Assembly: GCA_013002885.1 (NCBI GenBank)
Contig: JABDLS010000029.1
Location: 1-40,333 of the forward strand
Direction: 5' to 3'
DNA from: Gemmatimonadota bacterium
GTDB taxonomy: Bacteria; Gemmatimonadota; Gemmatimonadetes; Longimicrobiales; Gaopeijiaceae
DNA length: 40,333 bases
The position numbers and the translations under genes were made by a program. Under the pieces are notes generated by a model, which had not been told where the DNA came from, did not search any database, and saw only the letters and a list, made by a program, of their open reading frames with translations. How positions within the stretch are numbered: position 1 is the stretch's first letter; every line of letters begins with the position of its first letter. Shown here piece after piece: positions 14,400 through 21,849 of the stretch.

Positions 14400-15383
14400 G
14401 TGATCGACTCGGAGTCGTTTCGAATCGCCGCGGTGCAAGCCGCTCCCGTGTTCCTCGACCTCGACGCCACTCTGGACAAGGCCTGCGACCTGATCGAGGA
14501 GGCTGCGGGGGGTGGGGCCGATCTGGTCGCCTTCCCAGAGGCTTTCATCGCGGGCTACCCAGTTTGGGTGTGGTACATCCCTTCAGGGAAAACCCACCCC
14601 CTGCGCGACCTCTACACTCGGCTCCATCGTAGTGCGATCTCGATCCCTGGGCCGGAAATCGATCGACTCCGTGACGCTGCAGCACGTTTCGGGGTGGCGC
14701 TGGCGGTGGGTGTGAATGAGCGCAACTCAGAAGCCAGCGACTCGACGCTCTACAATACTCTGGTCTATATAGGTGAGGACGGTCGGCTCCTGGGTCGGCA
14801 CCGCAAGTTCGTTCCCACAGCGGGCGAACGTCTGGTATGGGCGCAGGGTGATGGGAGCGACCTGGAGGTCTATTCGCTTCCATTCGCGAGAGTAGGGGGT
14901 CTCCTGTGCTGGGAGAATTACATGCCGCTGGCTCGGTACACTCTGAGCGCGTGGGGGGAGCAGGTGCACGTTGCCCCCACCTGGGACCGCGGGGAGCCTT
15001 GGATCTCGTCGATGAGGCACATCGCCAAGGAAGGGCGTTGCTTCGTGATTGGCGTCTGCCAGGCATTTCATGTCGACCACATACCGGACGAACTCGAGTT
15101 CAAGGCCGACTACCTGGGCGGTGTCGATGGATGGGTGAATCCGGGGCTCAGCGTCATCGTCGATCCCGATGGGAAGGTCGTCGCGGGGCCGCTCGAAGCA
15201 GAGGAAGGGATCCTCTACGCCGACGTCGAGCCGCATCAACTCGTCGGTCCGAGGTGGCAGTTGGACTCAGCGGGCCACTACGCTCGTCCGGATGTCTTCG
15301 AACTACGGTTTCACCGGAGGCCGGCGCCGTTCATTCAAGTGATCGAGGATGATCCGGAAGGCCCTGACTCGGAGCCGGTGTAG
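14400..15383 (+). CDS. Nitrilase (carbon-nitrogen hydrolase)
   Basis: The 327-residue protein has all three catalytic residues of the nitrilase superfamily: Glu in VAFPEAFIAGYP (E47), Lys in GRHRKFVPT (K136), and Cys in GGLLCWENYMPLARY (C170). The C-W-E-N-Y-M-P context and the length are those of true nitrilases (branch 1), which convert R-CN to R-COOH and ammonia, rather than amidases. The enzyme is cytoplasmic, without a signal peptide. GTG 14400 follows an SD-like AAGGTGAG. It appears to be transcribed alone. Nitrile source and specificity cannot be told. Confidence 0.88.
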   Translation: MIDSESFRIAAVQAAPVFLDLDATLDKACDLIEEAAGGGADLVAFPEAFIAGYPVWVWYIPSGKTHPLRDLYTRLHRSAISIPGPEIDRLRDAAARFGVALAVGVNERNSEASDSTLYNTLVYIGEDGRLLGRHRKFVPTAGERLVWAQGDGSDLEVYSLPFARVGGLLCWENYMPLARYTLSAWGEQVHVAPTWDRGEPWISSMRHIAKEGRCFVIGVCQAFHVDHIPDELEFKADYLGGVDGWVNPGLSVIVDPDGKVVAGPLEAEEGILYADVEPHQLVGPRWQLDSAGHYARPDVFELRFHRRPAPFIQVIEDDPEGPDSEPV

Positions 15384-15471
15384 CGAGGACTTGCCACCGC
15401 ACGGCTCAACGCAGAGGTTCGCCGGGGGCGCGGTGAAGCGCGCCATCAGCGCCATTTCTCCGCGACCTTGA

Positions 15472-15594
15472 AGCGGGGCAACATCAAACGCAGACGCGAT
15501 CAAACTCTACGAGCGATTGGGGTTCAAGAGCGTCGATCAGTCCGACACGCATGTCCATATGTTGCACGGCGTGAGCCAGGAGCGAGAACCTTGA
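15472..15594 (+). pseudogene. C-terminal remnant of a GNAT acetyltransferase
   Basis: After a stop at 15469 the frame reads TSNADAIKLYERLGFKSVDQ and continues SDTHVHMLHGVSQEREP to a stop at 15592-15594. N-x-x-A-x-x-L-Y-E-R-L-G-F is the acetyl-CoA-proximal motif B of GNAT N-acetyltransferases, which lies near their C-terminus. No upstream N-terminal domain is present between the nitrilase stop and this point. The remnant's stop overlaps the start codon of the next gene (TGATG). Confidence 0.6.
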
Positions 15595-16496
15595 TGAGAT
15601 CGACCCTCGCCATCACGGCGTTGTTCGCACTAGCGCTTCCGGCTCGCGGCCAGGAAGCGCCCCGACCCATCATCGACATCCATCTGCATGCGTACCCCGC
15701 GCTTCAGCCGACCGCGGAGGACTCGATCTGGATTCCGTTGGAGATCCCGCTGCCGGCCACCGACACGCTCCTGATGGATCAGACCATCGCGAAGATGGAG
15801 CAGCACAACATCGTGCTGGGCGTGCTGAGTGGCTCCCGAGAACTCGTGGCGGCGTGGGTCGATCGCGCTCCGGACCGCTTCATTCGCGGAGTCCAGGTCT
15901 CGGACGTCTCCGACACACCGGGAGTCGAGACCGTGCGAGGATGGATCGAGTCAGGAGATGTCGAGGCGTTCGGCGAATTCTCGGTGCAGTATGCCGACAT
16001 CCGTCTGGACGACGACCGCGTGATGCCCTACGTGGCGCTCCTCGAGGAGCTCGATGTGCCCCTCTTCGTCCATCTCGGACCCGGCCCCCGGCACGGTACC
16101 ATTCGAGAGGGTAGCCGGTACACGATCGATGCGGGCGACCCATTGGCTCTGGAGCGAGTCCTGGCGGCGCATCCGAATCTGCGGGTCGCCATCCTCCATG
16201 CAGGATGGCCTATGGGGGACGACGTCATCGCCCTGTTGCACAGCTACCCTCAGGTGTATGTCGGCGTGGGTGTCATCAACTGGTACATCGCCCGTCCGGA
16301 GTTCCATCGCTACCTACAGCGGATCGTGGACGCGGGCTTCGGTGACCGAGTGCTGTTCGGTTCCGACCAGATGCACTGGCCGGAGGCAATCGACCTGGCG
16401 ATCGAGTCCATCGAGGAAGCGTCCTACCTGAGTGAGGCTCAAAAGGCCGACATCTTCTACCACAACGCCGCGCGCTTCTTGAAGCTCGGGCACTAG
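15594..16496 (+). CDS. Secreted amidohydrolase-2 family metal-dependent hydrolase
   Basis: The 300-residue protein starts with a signal peptide (MRSTLAITALFALALPARGQ). A TIM-barrel metal site follows: H-x-H in IIDIHLHAYP (H30, H32), His in VPLFVHLGPG, His in VAILHAGWPM, and Asp in LFGSDQMHWPE. This is the amidohydrolase-2 (COG2159, ACMSD-like) pattern. Typical members decarboxylate or hydrolyse small aromatic or lactone substrates; here the enzyme would act in the periplasm. ATG 15594 is used because it begins the signal peptide. It overlaps the stop of a dead GNAT gene, so it may borrow that gene's former transcription unit. Confidence 0.82.
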   Translation: MRSTLAITALFALALPARGQEAPRPIIDIHLHAYPALQPTAEDSIWIPLEIPLPATDTLLMDQTIAKMEQHNIVLGVLSGSRELVAAWVDRAPDRFIRGVQVSDVSDTPGVETVRGWIESGDVEAFGEFSVQYADIRLDDDRVMPYVALLEELDVPLFVHLGPGPRHGTIREGSRYTIDAGDPLALERVLAAHPNLRVAILHAGWPMGDDVIALLHSYPQVYVGVGVINWYIARPEFHRYLQRIVDAGFGDRVLFGSDQMHWPEAIDLAIESIEEASYLSEAQKADIFYHNAARFLKLGH

Positions 16497-16568
16497 CACG
16501 AGGTGGGTGGTTGACTATCCATTCGATTTCTGTCGCAGCTCCCGGTTGCGCGCCGGAAGGCCGAGACA

Positions 16569-16638
16569 GCGGGTTCGACTCCCGCCTTCTGTAGCGGATC
16601 TCGGAACCGGCGTCGAGGTTCGAATCCTCGTGCGGCAC
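16569..16638 (+). pseudogene. Two tRNA T-arm/3'-end remnants in tandem
   Basis: GCGGG-TTCGACT-CCCGC (16569-16585) and CGAGG-TTCGAAT-CCTCG (16614-16630) are perfect 5-bp T stems with seven-base loops, each matching G-T-T-C-R-A-N-Y-C. They are followed by acceptor-like CTTCTGT-A and TGCGGCA-C. No complete D arm or anticodon arm at the right distance could be built for either. TGTCGCA at 16531 can pair with TGCGGCA, but the intervening 93 bases do not fold as a normal tRNA. These look like 3' tRNA scraps, as left by integration at tRNA genes. Confidence 0.5.
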
Positions 16639-16667
16639 TCGAGGGAGAGGGTGGCCCCGGACGGCAC

Positions 16668-17657
16668 ATGAGAGATCTCACGATACTGGTCGGCAGTTGG
16701 AGTGATGGTCTGTTCGCGCTGTCGCCGGATGGATTGTCTCACGAATTCCAGGGTCGGCGTGTGGCGGGCCTGGCTTCGGATGGGTGGTCGGGGGCGATGG
16801 CGGTGTTGGATGGGACTGCACTGATCCGCCACTCCTCGCACGACGGATGGAAGGAAGTGGCGACATCCGAGCTTCGGATGGAATGCTGCCTGGCCGTGGA
16901 CGGTACGGTCTACGCAGGGACCGAGGGCGCTCATCTGCTCCGGTTCGGGGGCAGCGAGGTGCAGCGCGTCGGGGGCAGCGAGGTGCGGGGCGTAGAGGGC
17001 GGCGAGGTGCAGCGCGTCGAGGGCTTCGACGCGATCGCTGGCCGAACAGATTGGTTCGCAGGATCCGCAATCATCGATGGAGAGGTCGTGGGCCCACCTC
17101 TCAGCGTCAGATCTCTGGCGGGTACGAGGGACGGTCGGACGCTACTCGCCGGGGTTCACGTCGGTGGGATTGCCCGCTCGGTCGACGGGGGTCATACATG
17201 GCAGCCTACGATCGAGGTCGCGTGGGATGTGCACGAGGTCTGCGTGCATCCTGACGACCCGGAGACGGTGATCGCGGCATGCGCGGTCGGCCTCTGCATC
17301 AGCCTGGACGGCGGCTCGACCTGGGTGCTCGAGCCGGTGGACGCCGACGGGACCTATTGCTCCGCGGTCGCATTCGTTGGCTCAGACCTTCTCGTCTCGG
17401 TCTCCGACGGCCACTTCGCTCCCCAAGGTGCCGTGATGCGGCGTGCGATCGACTCGCCGGGCACCCTGGAGATCGCGGGACATGGCCTGCCGGACCGGTT
17501 GGCTGGAATCGTGGACACGCGCTGTATCGCATCGAAGGGTTCGTGCGTGGCCGTCGTGGACGGAGGCGGGAACGTCTACGCGTCGGATGACGGCGGGCGC
17601 AGCTGGACGCACGTCGGAGAGGGAATCGTGGATCCCAGCAGTGCGCTCATTCTGTGA
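16668..17657 (+). CDS. BNR/Asp-box repeat propeller protein
   Basis: The 329-residue protein has at least three Asp-box motifs (S-x-D-x-G-x-x-W): SVDGGHTWQ (about 190), SLDGGSTWV (about 230) and SDDGGRSWT (about 310). These are characteristic of sialidase-like and sortilin-like beta-propellers. No sialidase catalytic Arg triad is obvious, so a binding role or an uncharacterised glycosidase-like role is more likely. No signal peptide is present. A low-complexity insertion of three 24-bp repeats lies at residues about 94-118. Its last 11 bases overlap the convergent MarR gene. Confidence 0.7.
   Translation: MRDLTILVGSWSDGLFALSPDGLSHEFQGRRVAGLASDGWSGAMAVLDGTALIRHSSHDGWKEVATSELRMECCLAVDGTVYAGTEGAHLLRFGGSEVQRVGGSEVRGVEGGEVQRVEGFDAIAGRTDWFAGSAIIDGEVVGPPLSVRSLAGTRDGRTLLAGVHVGGIARSVDGGHTWQPTIEVAWDVHEVCVHPDDPETVIAACAVGLCISLDGGSTWVLEPVDADGTYCSAVAFVGSDLLVSVSDGHFAPQGAVMRRAIDSPGTLEIAGHGLPDRLAGIVDTRCIASKGSCVAVVDGGGNVYASDDGGRSWTHVGEGIVDPSSALIL
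16947..17018 (+). repeat. Three tandem 24-bp repeats within the propeller gene
   Basis: The units at 16947, 16971 and 16995 share GGGGGCAGCGAGGTGCAGCG with a few substitutions. A 24-bp period keeps frame and adds GGSEVQRV-like octapeptides, probably a surface loop between blades. Copy number could vary by slippage. Confidence 0.8.
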
Positions 17658-18141
17658 GGCCCTGCAGCCCCCTTTCCAGTTCGGCGAGCAACCGCCCGAG
17701 CCGTGTCGAGTCCCCCTCGCGAAGCACGGTCGCCACCCGCGCCGCCTCCTCGAAGCGGAGCTCGACCGCCCGGTCCACCAGCTCCGCGCCCCCGGCCGTC
17801 AGACGCACCCGCACCCCGCGGCGATCGTCGGGGTCCGGTCGGCGCTCGATGAGGCGGCTCGCCTCGAGACGATCGAGCCGGTAGGTCATCGCCCCCGACG
17901 TGAGCATCGTCGCGTCGAGGAGCTCTCCCGGTGACATGTCCCGGTCGTAGCGCCGAAGCGTAGCCAGAACATCGAACTGCCAGAGCTCCAGCCCCAGCGG
18001 CTTGAGCACCGCCTCGGTGCGTCGCTCCACCAGCTTGGCCAGCCGAAGCAGGCGACCCGAGATGCGCATGGGGCCCGCGTCCAGCTCGGGCCGAACCCGA
18101 CTCCACTGCTCCACGAGTCGCTCGATCATGTCGTCTGTCAT
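17647..18141 (-). CDS. MarR-family transcriptional regulator
   Basis: The 164-residue protein is a winged helix-turn-helix: LELWQFDVLATLRRYDRDMS, then the recognition region GELLDATMLTSGAMTYRLDR and the wing LIERRPDPDDRRGVRVRLTA. Long helices at both ends form the dimer interface. It diverges from the cyclase gene across four CTTGA-type palindromes that are the natural operators. Target repression relieved by a phenolic or similar ligand is the family norm and is inferred here. Its 3' end overlaps the propeller gene tail. Confidence 0.9.
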   Translation of the reverse strand: MTDDMIERLVEQWSRVRPELDAGPMRISGRLLRLAKLVERRTEAVLKPLGLELWQFDVLATLRRYDRDMSPGELLDATMLTSGAMTYRLDRLEASRLIERRPDPDDRRGVRVRLTAGGAELVDRAVELRFEEAARVATVLREGDSTRLGRLLAELERGLQGLTE

Positions 18142-18164
18142 GCCCCACTCTAGAAGGTCGATCG

Positions 18165-18236
18165 CTTGACATCAAGACACTTGACATCGAGAAACCTCTT
18201 ATTATCTTGAACTCAAGATACTTGGTCTCAAGATAT
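18165..18236. promoter_or_regulatory. Four-box MarR operator between the divergent MarR and cyclase genes
   Basis: Copies of CTTGANNTCAAG lie at 18165 (CTTGACATCAAG, perfect), 18180 (CTTGACATCGAG), 18206 (CTTGAACTCAAG, extended to the 18-bp palindrome TATCTTGAACTCAAGATA at 18203-18220) and 18221 (CTTGGTCTCAAG). TTGACA (18181-18186), 16 bases, and TATCTT (18203-18208) form a candidate promoter towards the cyclase, embedded in the boxes. An AT-rich core in a GC-rich context strengthens the case. Confidence 0.8.
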
Positions 18237-18257
18237 TCTCTGGAGGGTGGCTCAACC

Positions 18258-19235
18258 ATGAAGACGCTCATCGCCTCGGCCCTCGTGGCCTCGGCCCTCA
18301 CCGCCGCGCCGGTCACCGCTCAGACCGTGGGCACCAGCCCCTGGGGTCCGGACGACGAGATCGGCCGGCTGAACCTGATGACCCCGGCCTCGCAGGCAGC
18401 GATCCTGGCCCGCGCGAGCGGCGAATCCGCGTACGACTTGTCCGTGGAGTACCACATCGGCATGCCCAGTTGGCAGGCGGCAGGCGACCCGCACTTCCGC
18501 CTCTGGATGACCCACACCCCCCGCGGCACCGTCGTGGACGACCCGCTCGGGCTCGGGCGTGTCATGAACGAGACCGTGAGCTACACCGGCGCGGCCGTGT
18601 CCATGTACACGCACATGGGAACGCATATCGACGCGCTCAACCACTTCGGCCTCGACGGCAAGATCTGGAACAACTTCTCGGCCGACGAGCACCTGGGAGA
18701 CCGCGGCTGGCACCGCGGCGGGGTCGAGAACATTCCGCCGATCATCGCGCGGGGTGTGCTGCTCGACATCGCCGCCCTCAAAGGCGTGGATGTCCTCCCG
18801 GACGACTATCGCATCACCCGGGCAGACCTGCTCGACGCGCAGACACGTCAGGGCGTGGCCCTCGCCGAGGGAGACGTGGTCCTGATCCGCACTGGACGAA
18901 TGCAGTGGGTGGACGACGCCACCGCCTACATGGCCAGCCCACCCGGCCTCGGCATGGACGCGGCACGCTACCTGGTGGAGGGCGCAGGCGCGATGCTGGT
19001 CGGCGCCGACAACCTGAGCCTGGAGGCGTTTCCTTCGGAGGTGGACGGCAACTACATCCCCGTCCACACCTACCTGCTGGCCCAGCAGGGCGTGCCGATC
19101 CTGGAGGTCGTGAACCTCGAGTCGATCGCGCGTGATCGGGTCTACGAGTTCGCCTTCATCGCGGCACCTCTCAAGCTCCGGGGCGCGGACGCATCGCCGC
19201 TCCGGCCCCTGGCCCTCCCCCTCCGCACCCCCTGA
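18258..19235 (+). CDS. Secreted cyclase-family metal hydrolase (kynurenine formamidase-like)
   Basis: The 325-residue protein starts with a signal peptide (MKTLIASALVASALTAAPVT). It carries the H-x-G-T-H-x-D metal motif of the PF04199 cyclase family in MYTHMGTHIDALNHFG, further His residues in RGWHRGGVEN, and a conserved VGADNLSLEAF near the end. Family members hydrolyse arylformamides or act on cyclic imides. ATG 18258 follows an SD GGAGG. It is the first gene after the MarR operator; DUF1330 follows eight bases later, so they form one operon under MarR control. Confidence 0.85.
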   Translation: MKTLIASALVASALTAAPVTAQTVGTSPWGPDDEIGRLNLMTPASQAAILARASGESAYDLSVEYHIGMPSWQAAGDPHFRLWMTHTPRGTVVDDPLGLGRVMNETVSYTGAAVSMYTHMGTHIDALNHFGLDGKIWNNFSADEHLGDRGWHRGGVENIPPIIARGVLLDIAALKGVDVLPDDYRITRADLLDAQTRQGVALAEGDVVLIRTGRMQWVDDATAYMASPPGLGMDAARYLVEGAGAMLVGADNLSLEAFPSEVDGNYIPVHTYLLAQQGVPILEVVNLESIARDRVYEFAFIAAPLKLRGADASPLRPLALPLRTP

Positions 19236-19243
19236 GGATTCCC

Positions 19244-19531
19244 ATGCCTGCCTACGGATTTTTCGACAACCTGGACGTCGTGGACGCTGCGAAGCTGGCC
19301 GAGTACAAGGAGCGCGTGGCCCCGATCGTGGCACGCTTCGGCGGCCGCTACGTGGTGGTCGGCGGCCGTGTGGACGTGATGGAAGGACAGTGGAGTCCCG
19401 TGTACCCGGTGATGATCGAGTTTCCCACGTTCGAGGACCTGCACGCGTGGTACGCCTCGGAGGAGTATCGAGAGCTCAAGGCGCTCCGCCTTTCGGCCGC
19501 CCGGGGCAACGCCGTATTCTTCGGCACGTGA
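19244..19531 (+). CDS. DUF1330 (dimeric alpha/beta barrel) protein
   Basis: The 95-residue protein begins MPAYGFFDNLDVVDAAKLAE and continues with the DUF1330 signature FGGRYVVVGGRVDVMEG and IEFPTFEDLHAWYASEEYRE. The family adopts a ferredoxin-like, dimeric alpha/beta-barrel fold; its function is unknown. The eight-base spacing to the cyclase gene and only 21 bases to the next gene support a shared operon. Confidence 0.88.
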   Translation: MPAYGFFDNLDVVDAAKLAEYKERVAPIVARFGGRYVVVGGRVDVMEGQWSPVYPVMIEFPTFEDLHAWYASEEYRELKALRLSAARGNAVFFGT

Positions 19532-19552
19532 CGCCGAATTGGGAGGGCGACG

Positions 19553-20230
19553 TTGGGTCCCCGCGTCAAAATCTGCTGCATCCAATCAGAGGAAGAGGCG
19601 GAGCTCGCGGTTCGATTCGGAGCCTCGTGCATCGGTCTCGTCGGGGAGATGCCGAGCGGTCCTGGTCCGATCACGGACCGCGCGATCCGCACGATCGCGC
19701 GGTCCGTCCCTCCGGGCGTGGCAACCTTCCTGCTCACGTCGCGTACCGATGCGATGGGAATCGTCGATCACGTCCGCACTTGCGAAACGAGCGTGGTGCA
19801 GATCGTCGACGAGAACGTCGAGCGGGGCGTCTATGACCGTCTCCGGGCCGAGTGCCCGTCGATCAAGATCGTTCAGGTCGTTCACGTCGAAGACGACTCG
19901 GCGATCCACCGAGCGATGGCACTTCAGTCGAGAGTCGACGCGGTCCTGCTCGACTCGGGTCGCCCCTCGGCTTCGACCCCGGAACTCGGTGGCACCGGGC
20001 GCACCCACGATTGGACCGTGAGCGCTTCGATCGTCTCCTCGGTCTCGGTACCGGTGTTCCTCGCGGGTGGACTCAACGCGCTCAACGTCGCGGAGGCGCT
20101 CCATGCCGTGCGGCCGTTCGGAGTCGATCTCTGTTCCGGCGTTCGCACGAACGGATCACTCGACGAGGAAAAGCTCCGGGAGTTCATGCGGCGGACCGTA
20201 GCGTGGCGGAGAGATGGGCATCATTCGTAG
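19553..20230 (+). CDS. TrpF-like phosphoribosylanthranilate-isomerase family protein
   Basis: The 225-residue TIM barrel begins RVKICCIQSEEEAELAVRFG. Catalytic Cys is kept (C8), but the canonical C-G is C-C. The catalytic Asp is in DAVLLDSGRPS; the phosphate-binding GGTGRTHDW, FLAGGLNALNV and VDLCSGVRTNG are all present. TrpF isomerises phosphoribosylanthranilate in tryptophan synthesis. There are no other trp genes here, and the substrate loop (LVGEMPSGPGPI) differs from the usual F-Y-x-x-S-P-R, so a different sugar-phosphate or amine substrate is possible. The start is TTG 19553 with GGGAGG upstream. It is probably the third gene of the MarR-controlled run. Confidence 0.8.
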   Translation: MGPRVKICCIQSEEEAELAVRFGASCIGLVGEMPSGPGPITDRAIRTIARSVPPGVATFLLTSRTDAMGIVDHVRTCETSVVQIVDENVERGVYDRLRAECPSIKIVQVVHVEDDSAIHRAMALQSRVDAVLLDSGRPSASTPELGGTGRTHDWTVSASIVSSVSVPVFLAGGLNALNVAEALHAVRPFGVDLCSGVRTNGSLDEEKLREFMRRTVAWRRDGHHS

Positions 20231-20253
20231 CATCTCGAGCCAGGGGCGACGCA

Positions 20254-20844
20254 TTGCCTGAGAAGCATTTGGTCTTGCTCTTCGGTCCGCCGGCCGTCGG
20301 GAAGATGACCGTCGGAAGGCACGTGGCTCAACGCACTGGTCTGCTTCTCTTCCACAACCACATGTCGATCGAACCAGTGCTGCAGTTGTTCCCGTTCGGT
20401 TCGCCTCCGTTCAACCGACTGGTCTCGTCGTTTCGGAATCACGTGTTCGACGAGGTTCTGAATGAGGACGCCCCGGGGCTGATCTTCACGTATGTGTGGG
20501 CGCTGGATGAAGCAGGAGACAGGACGCTGGTCGACGAGCTGGTAGCCCGGTTCGAGTCGAGGGGAGCGCGCACACACTTCGTGGAGCTCTTCGCCACGCA
20601 GGAGGAGCGCCTGCGTCGCAATCGGACGGACCTGCGTCTCGCCGAGAAACCATCCAAGCGAGATGTCCAGGCCTCGGAGCAGAGGTTGCTCGAGAACGAC
20701 GAGAGATTTCGCCTCAATACGGACGGAGACTTCTTCTATCCCGAGCGACACGTCCGAATCGACAACACACACCGGACTGCCTCTGATGTCGCGGAGGAGA
20801 TCGTGAAGCGGCTCGGGTTGCCTTTGCGGGAGACCAGCAGTTGA
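20254..20844 (+). CDS. P-loop kinase-like ATPase
   Basis: The 196-residue protein has HLVLLFGPPAVGKMTVGRHV (Walker A), then LLFHNHMSIEP. A LID-like part, ATQEERLRRNRTDLRLAEKP, is rich in Arg, and the C-terminus (VRIDNTHRTASDVAEEIVKR) has the shape of shikimate/chloramphenicol-kinase-like enzymes. The substrate is unknown. TTG 20254 follows an SD-like AGGGG; other in-frame starts far upstream overlap the TrpF-like gene. The 23-base gap suggests the same operon. Confidence 0.72.
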   Translation: MPEKHLVLLFGPPAVGKMTVGRHVAQRTGLLLFHNHMSIEPVLQLFPFGSPPFNRLVSSFRNHVFDEVLNEDAPGLIFTYVWALDEAGDRTLVDELVARFESRGARTHFVELFATQEERLRRNRTDLRLAEKPSKRDVQASEQRLLENDERFRLNTDGDFFYPERHVRIDNTHRTASDVAEEIVKRLGLPLRETSS

Positions 20845-21090
20845 ACGGTGGCGGTACCGGTCGAGCCGCGATTGGCGTACTACGAACACTCTGATTGGGG
20901 TTCCGGCACGCTCTCGACGGCTTCAATCAGTGGATAGATAGGCCGGCGACCAGGCGGTTCGCCGAATGGGGGCCGGGAAGGAGCCTGATGGCCCACCGTA
21001 ATTGCGGAATTCCAGCCAGAGCCGCACCGTTGGCTGTTCGCAAGCGGTCGAAATCGAGCTGGCCGCAACAGATACGAGCGAGGAGAGATC

Positions 21091-21807
21091 GTGAGTCGGA
21101 AGGACGGGTCGGTTCTCGGCCGTCTCGCAGCGGAGGCACTCGCCATCGGCCTCGGCGTGGTGTTGGCGTTGGCGGCGGACGATTGGCGCGAAACCAGATC
21201 CGACCGACGGGAAGCGCGCGAGAGCCTCGGTGTCGTCCTGGAGGACCTGAGGGCTGATTCCAGCCTCTTTGCGAGAGCCGGTCGAGCCACGGCTAGGCAC
21301 ACAAGCGCCGCGGCCTGGATATTGGAAAGCTGGGACCGCGCGGCGCCGCCGACCGATTCGATCGAGGAGGCCTTCTACGCCTTCAGCTCTGGCGCACGAG
21401 TGCTAATGAGCCGGTCCGCCTACGATGGGCTCGAGGCCTCCAACCATCTTCGACTCCTCGAGAGCGACTCCGTTCGGGCGGGCCTTCTCGACTACTACCA
21501 GGAGCGTCAGGGGACGCTTGCAACCTACGACGACCTCTTCTGGACAGAGGGCTTGGAGCTCCTGGACCTTCTTGCACCATATGTTCGGAACCCTGGAGGG
21601 AGGGACCGGGGAAGTGTCTGGCCGCCATCAGCCGACAAAGTCGAACTCCGAACAGACTGGGGGACGATCGCAGCCGATGCCCGGTTGCATCACCAGATCG
21701 TCGTGACCGGCAGGTACGTCGACTTCCTGAACGACCTGCTGGTCTCGGCTGAGGCCGAAGCCTCGAGACTCATCGACCTTCTGCACGGTGAGCTGGGCGG
21801 GAGTTGA
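21091..21807 (+). CDS. Anchored family protein, copy 5 (DUF6090-like)
   Basis: The 238-residue protein has an anchor LAAEALAIGLGVVLALAADD followed by WRETRSDRREARESL. The shared middle motif is GLEASNHLRLLESDSVRAGL, aligned with SLIQSGRLGLLRNDSLRVAI of copy 1. It also has the YYQERQ stretch also seen as YYQEAE in copy 4. GTG 21091 follows the SD GAGGAGAG. Its anchor is the most diverged of the five. The 246 bases upstream hold no gene or attC that I can support. Confidence 0.65.
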   Translation: MSRKDGSVLGRLAAEALAIGLGVVLALAADDWRETRSDRREARESLGVVLEDLRADSSLFARAGRATARHTSAAAWILESWDRAAPPTDSIEEAFYAFSSGARVLMSRSAYDGLEASNHLRLLESDSVRAGLLDYYQERQGTLATYDDLFWTEGLELLDLLAPYVRNPGGRDRGSVWPPSADKVELRTDWGTIAADARLHHQIVVTGRYVDFLNDLLVSAEAEASRLIDLLHGELGGS

Positions 21808-21849
21808 GGTCGCGCGACGGACGTGGGCGTGTTCACAGAGAGGTGAAAG

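Noticed and set aside
16531-16638. A complete tRNA (or selC-like long tRNA) ending at the second T arm
   Set aside because: TGTCGCA could pair with the acceptor TGCGGCA, but the 93 bases between contain a second T arm and no proper D or anticodon arm.
18252-19334. Long open frame (360 codons) antisense to the cyclase-family gene
   Set aside because: It is the complement of a confidently assigned gene, rich in His/Val/Arg with no family pattern; an artefact of high GC.
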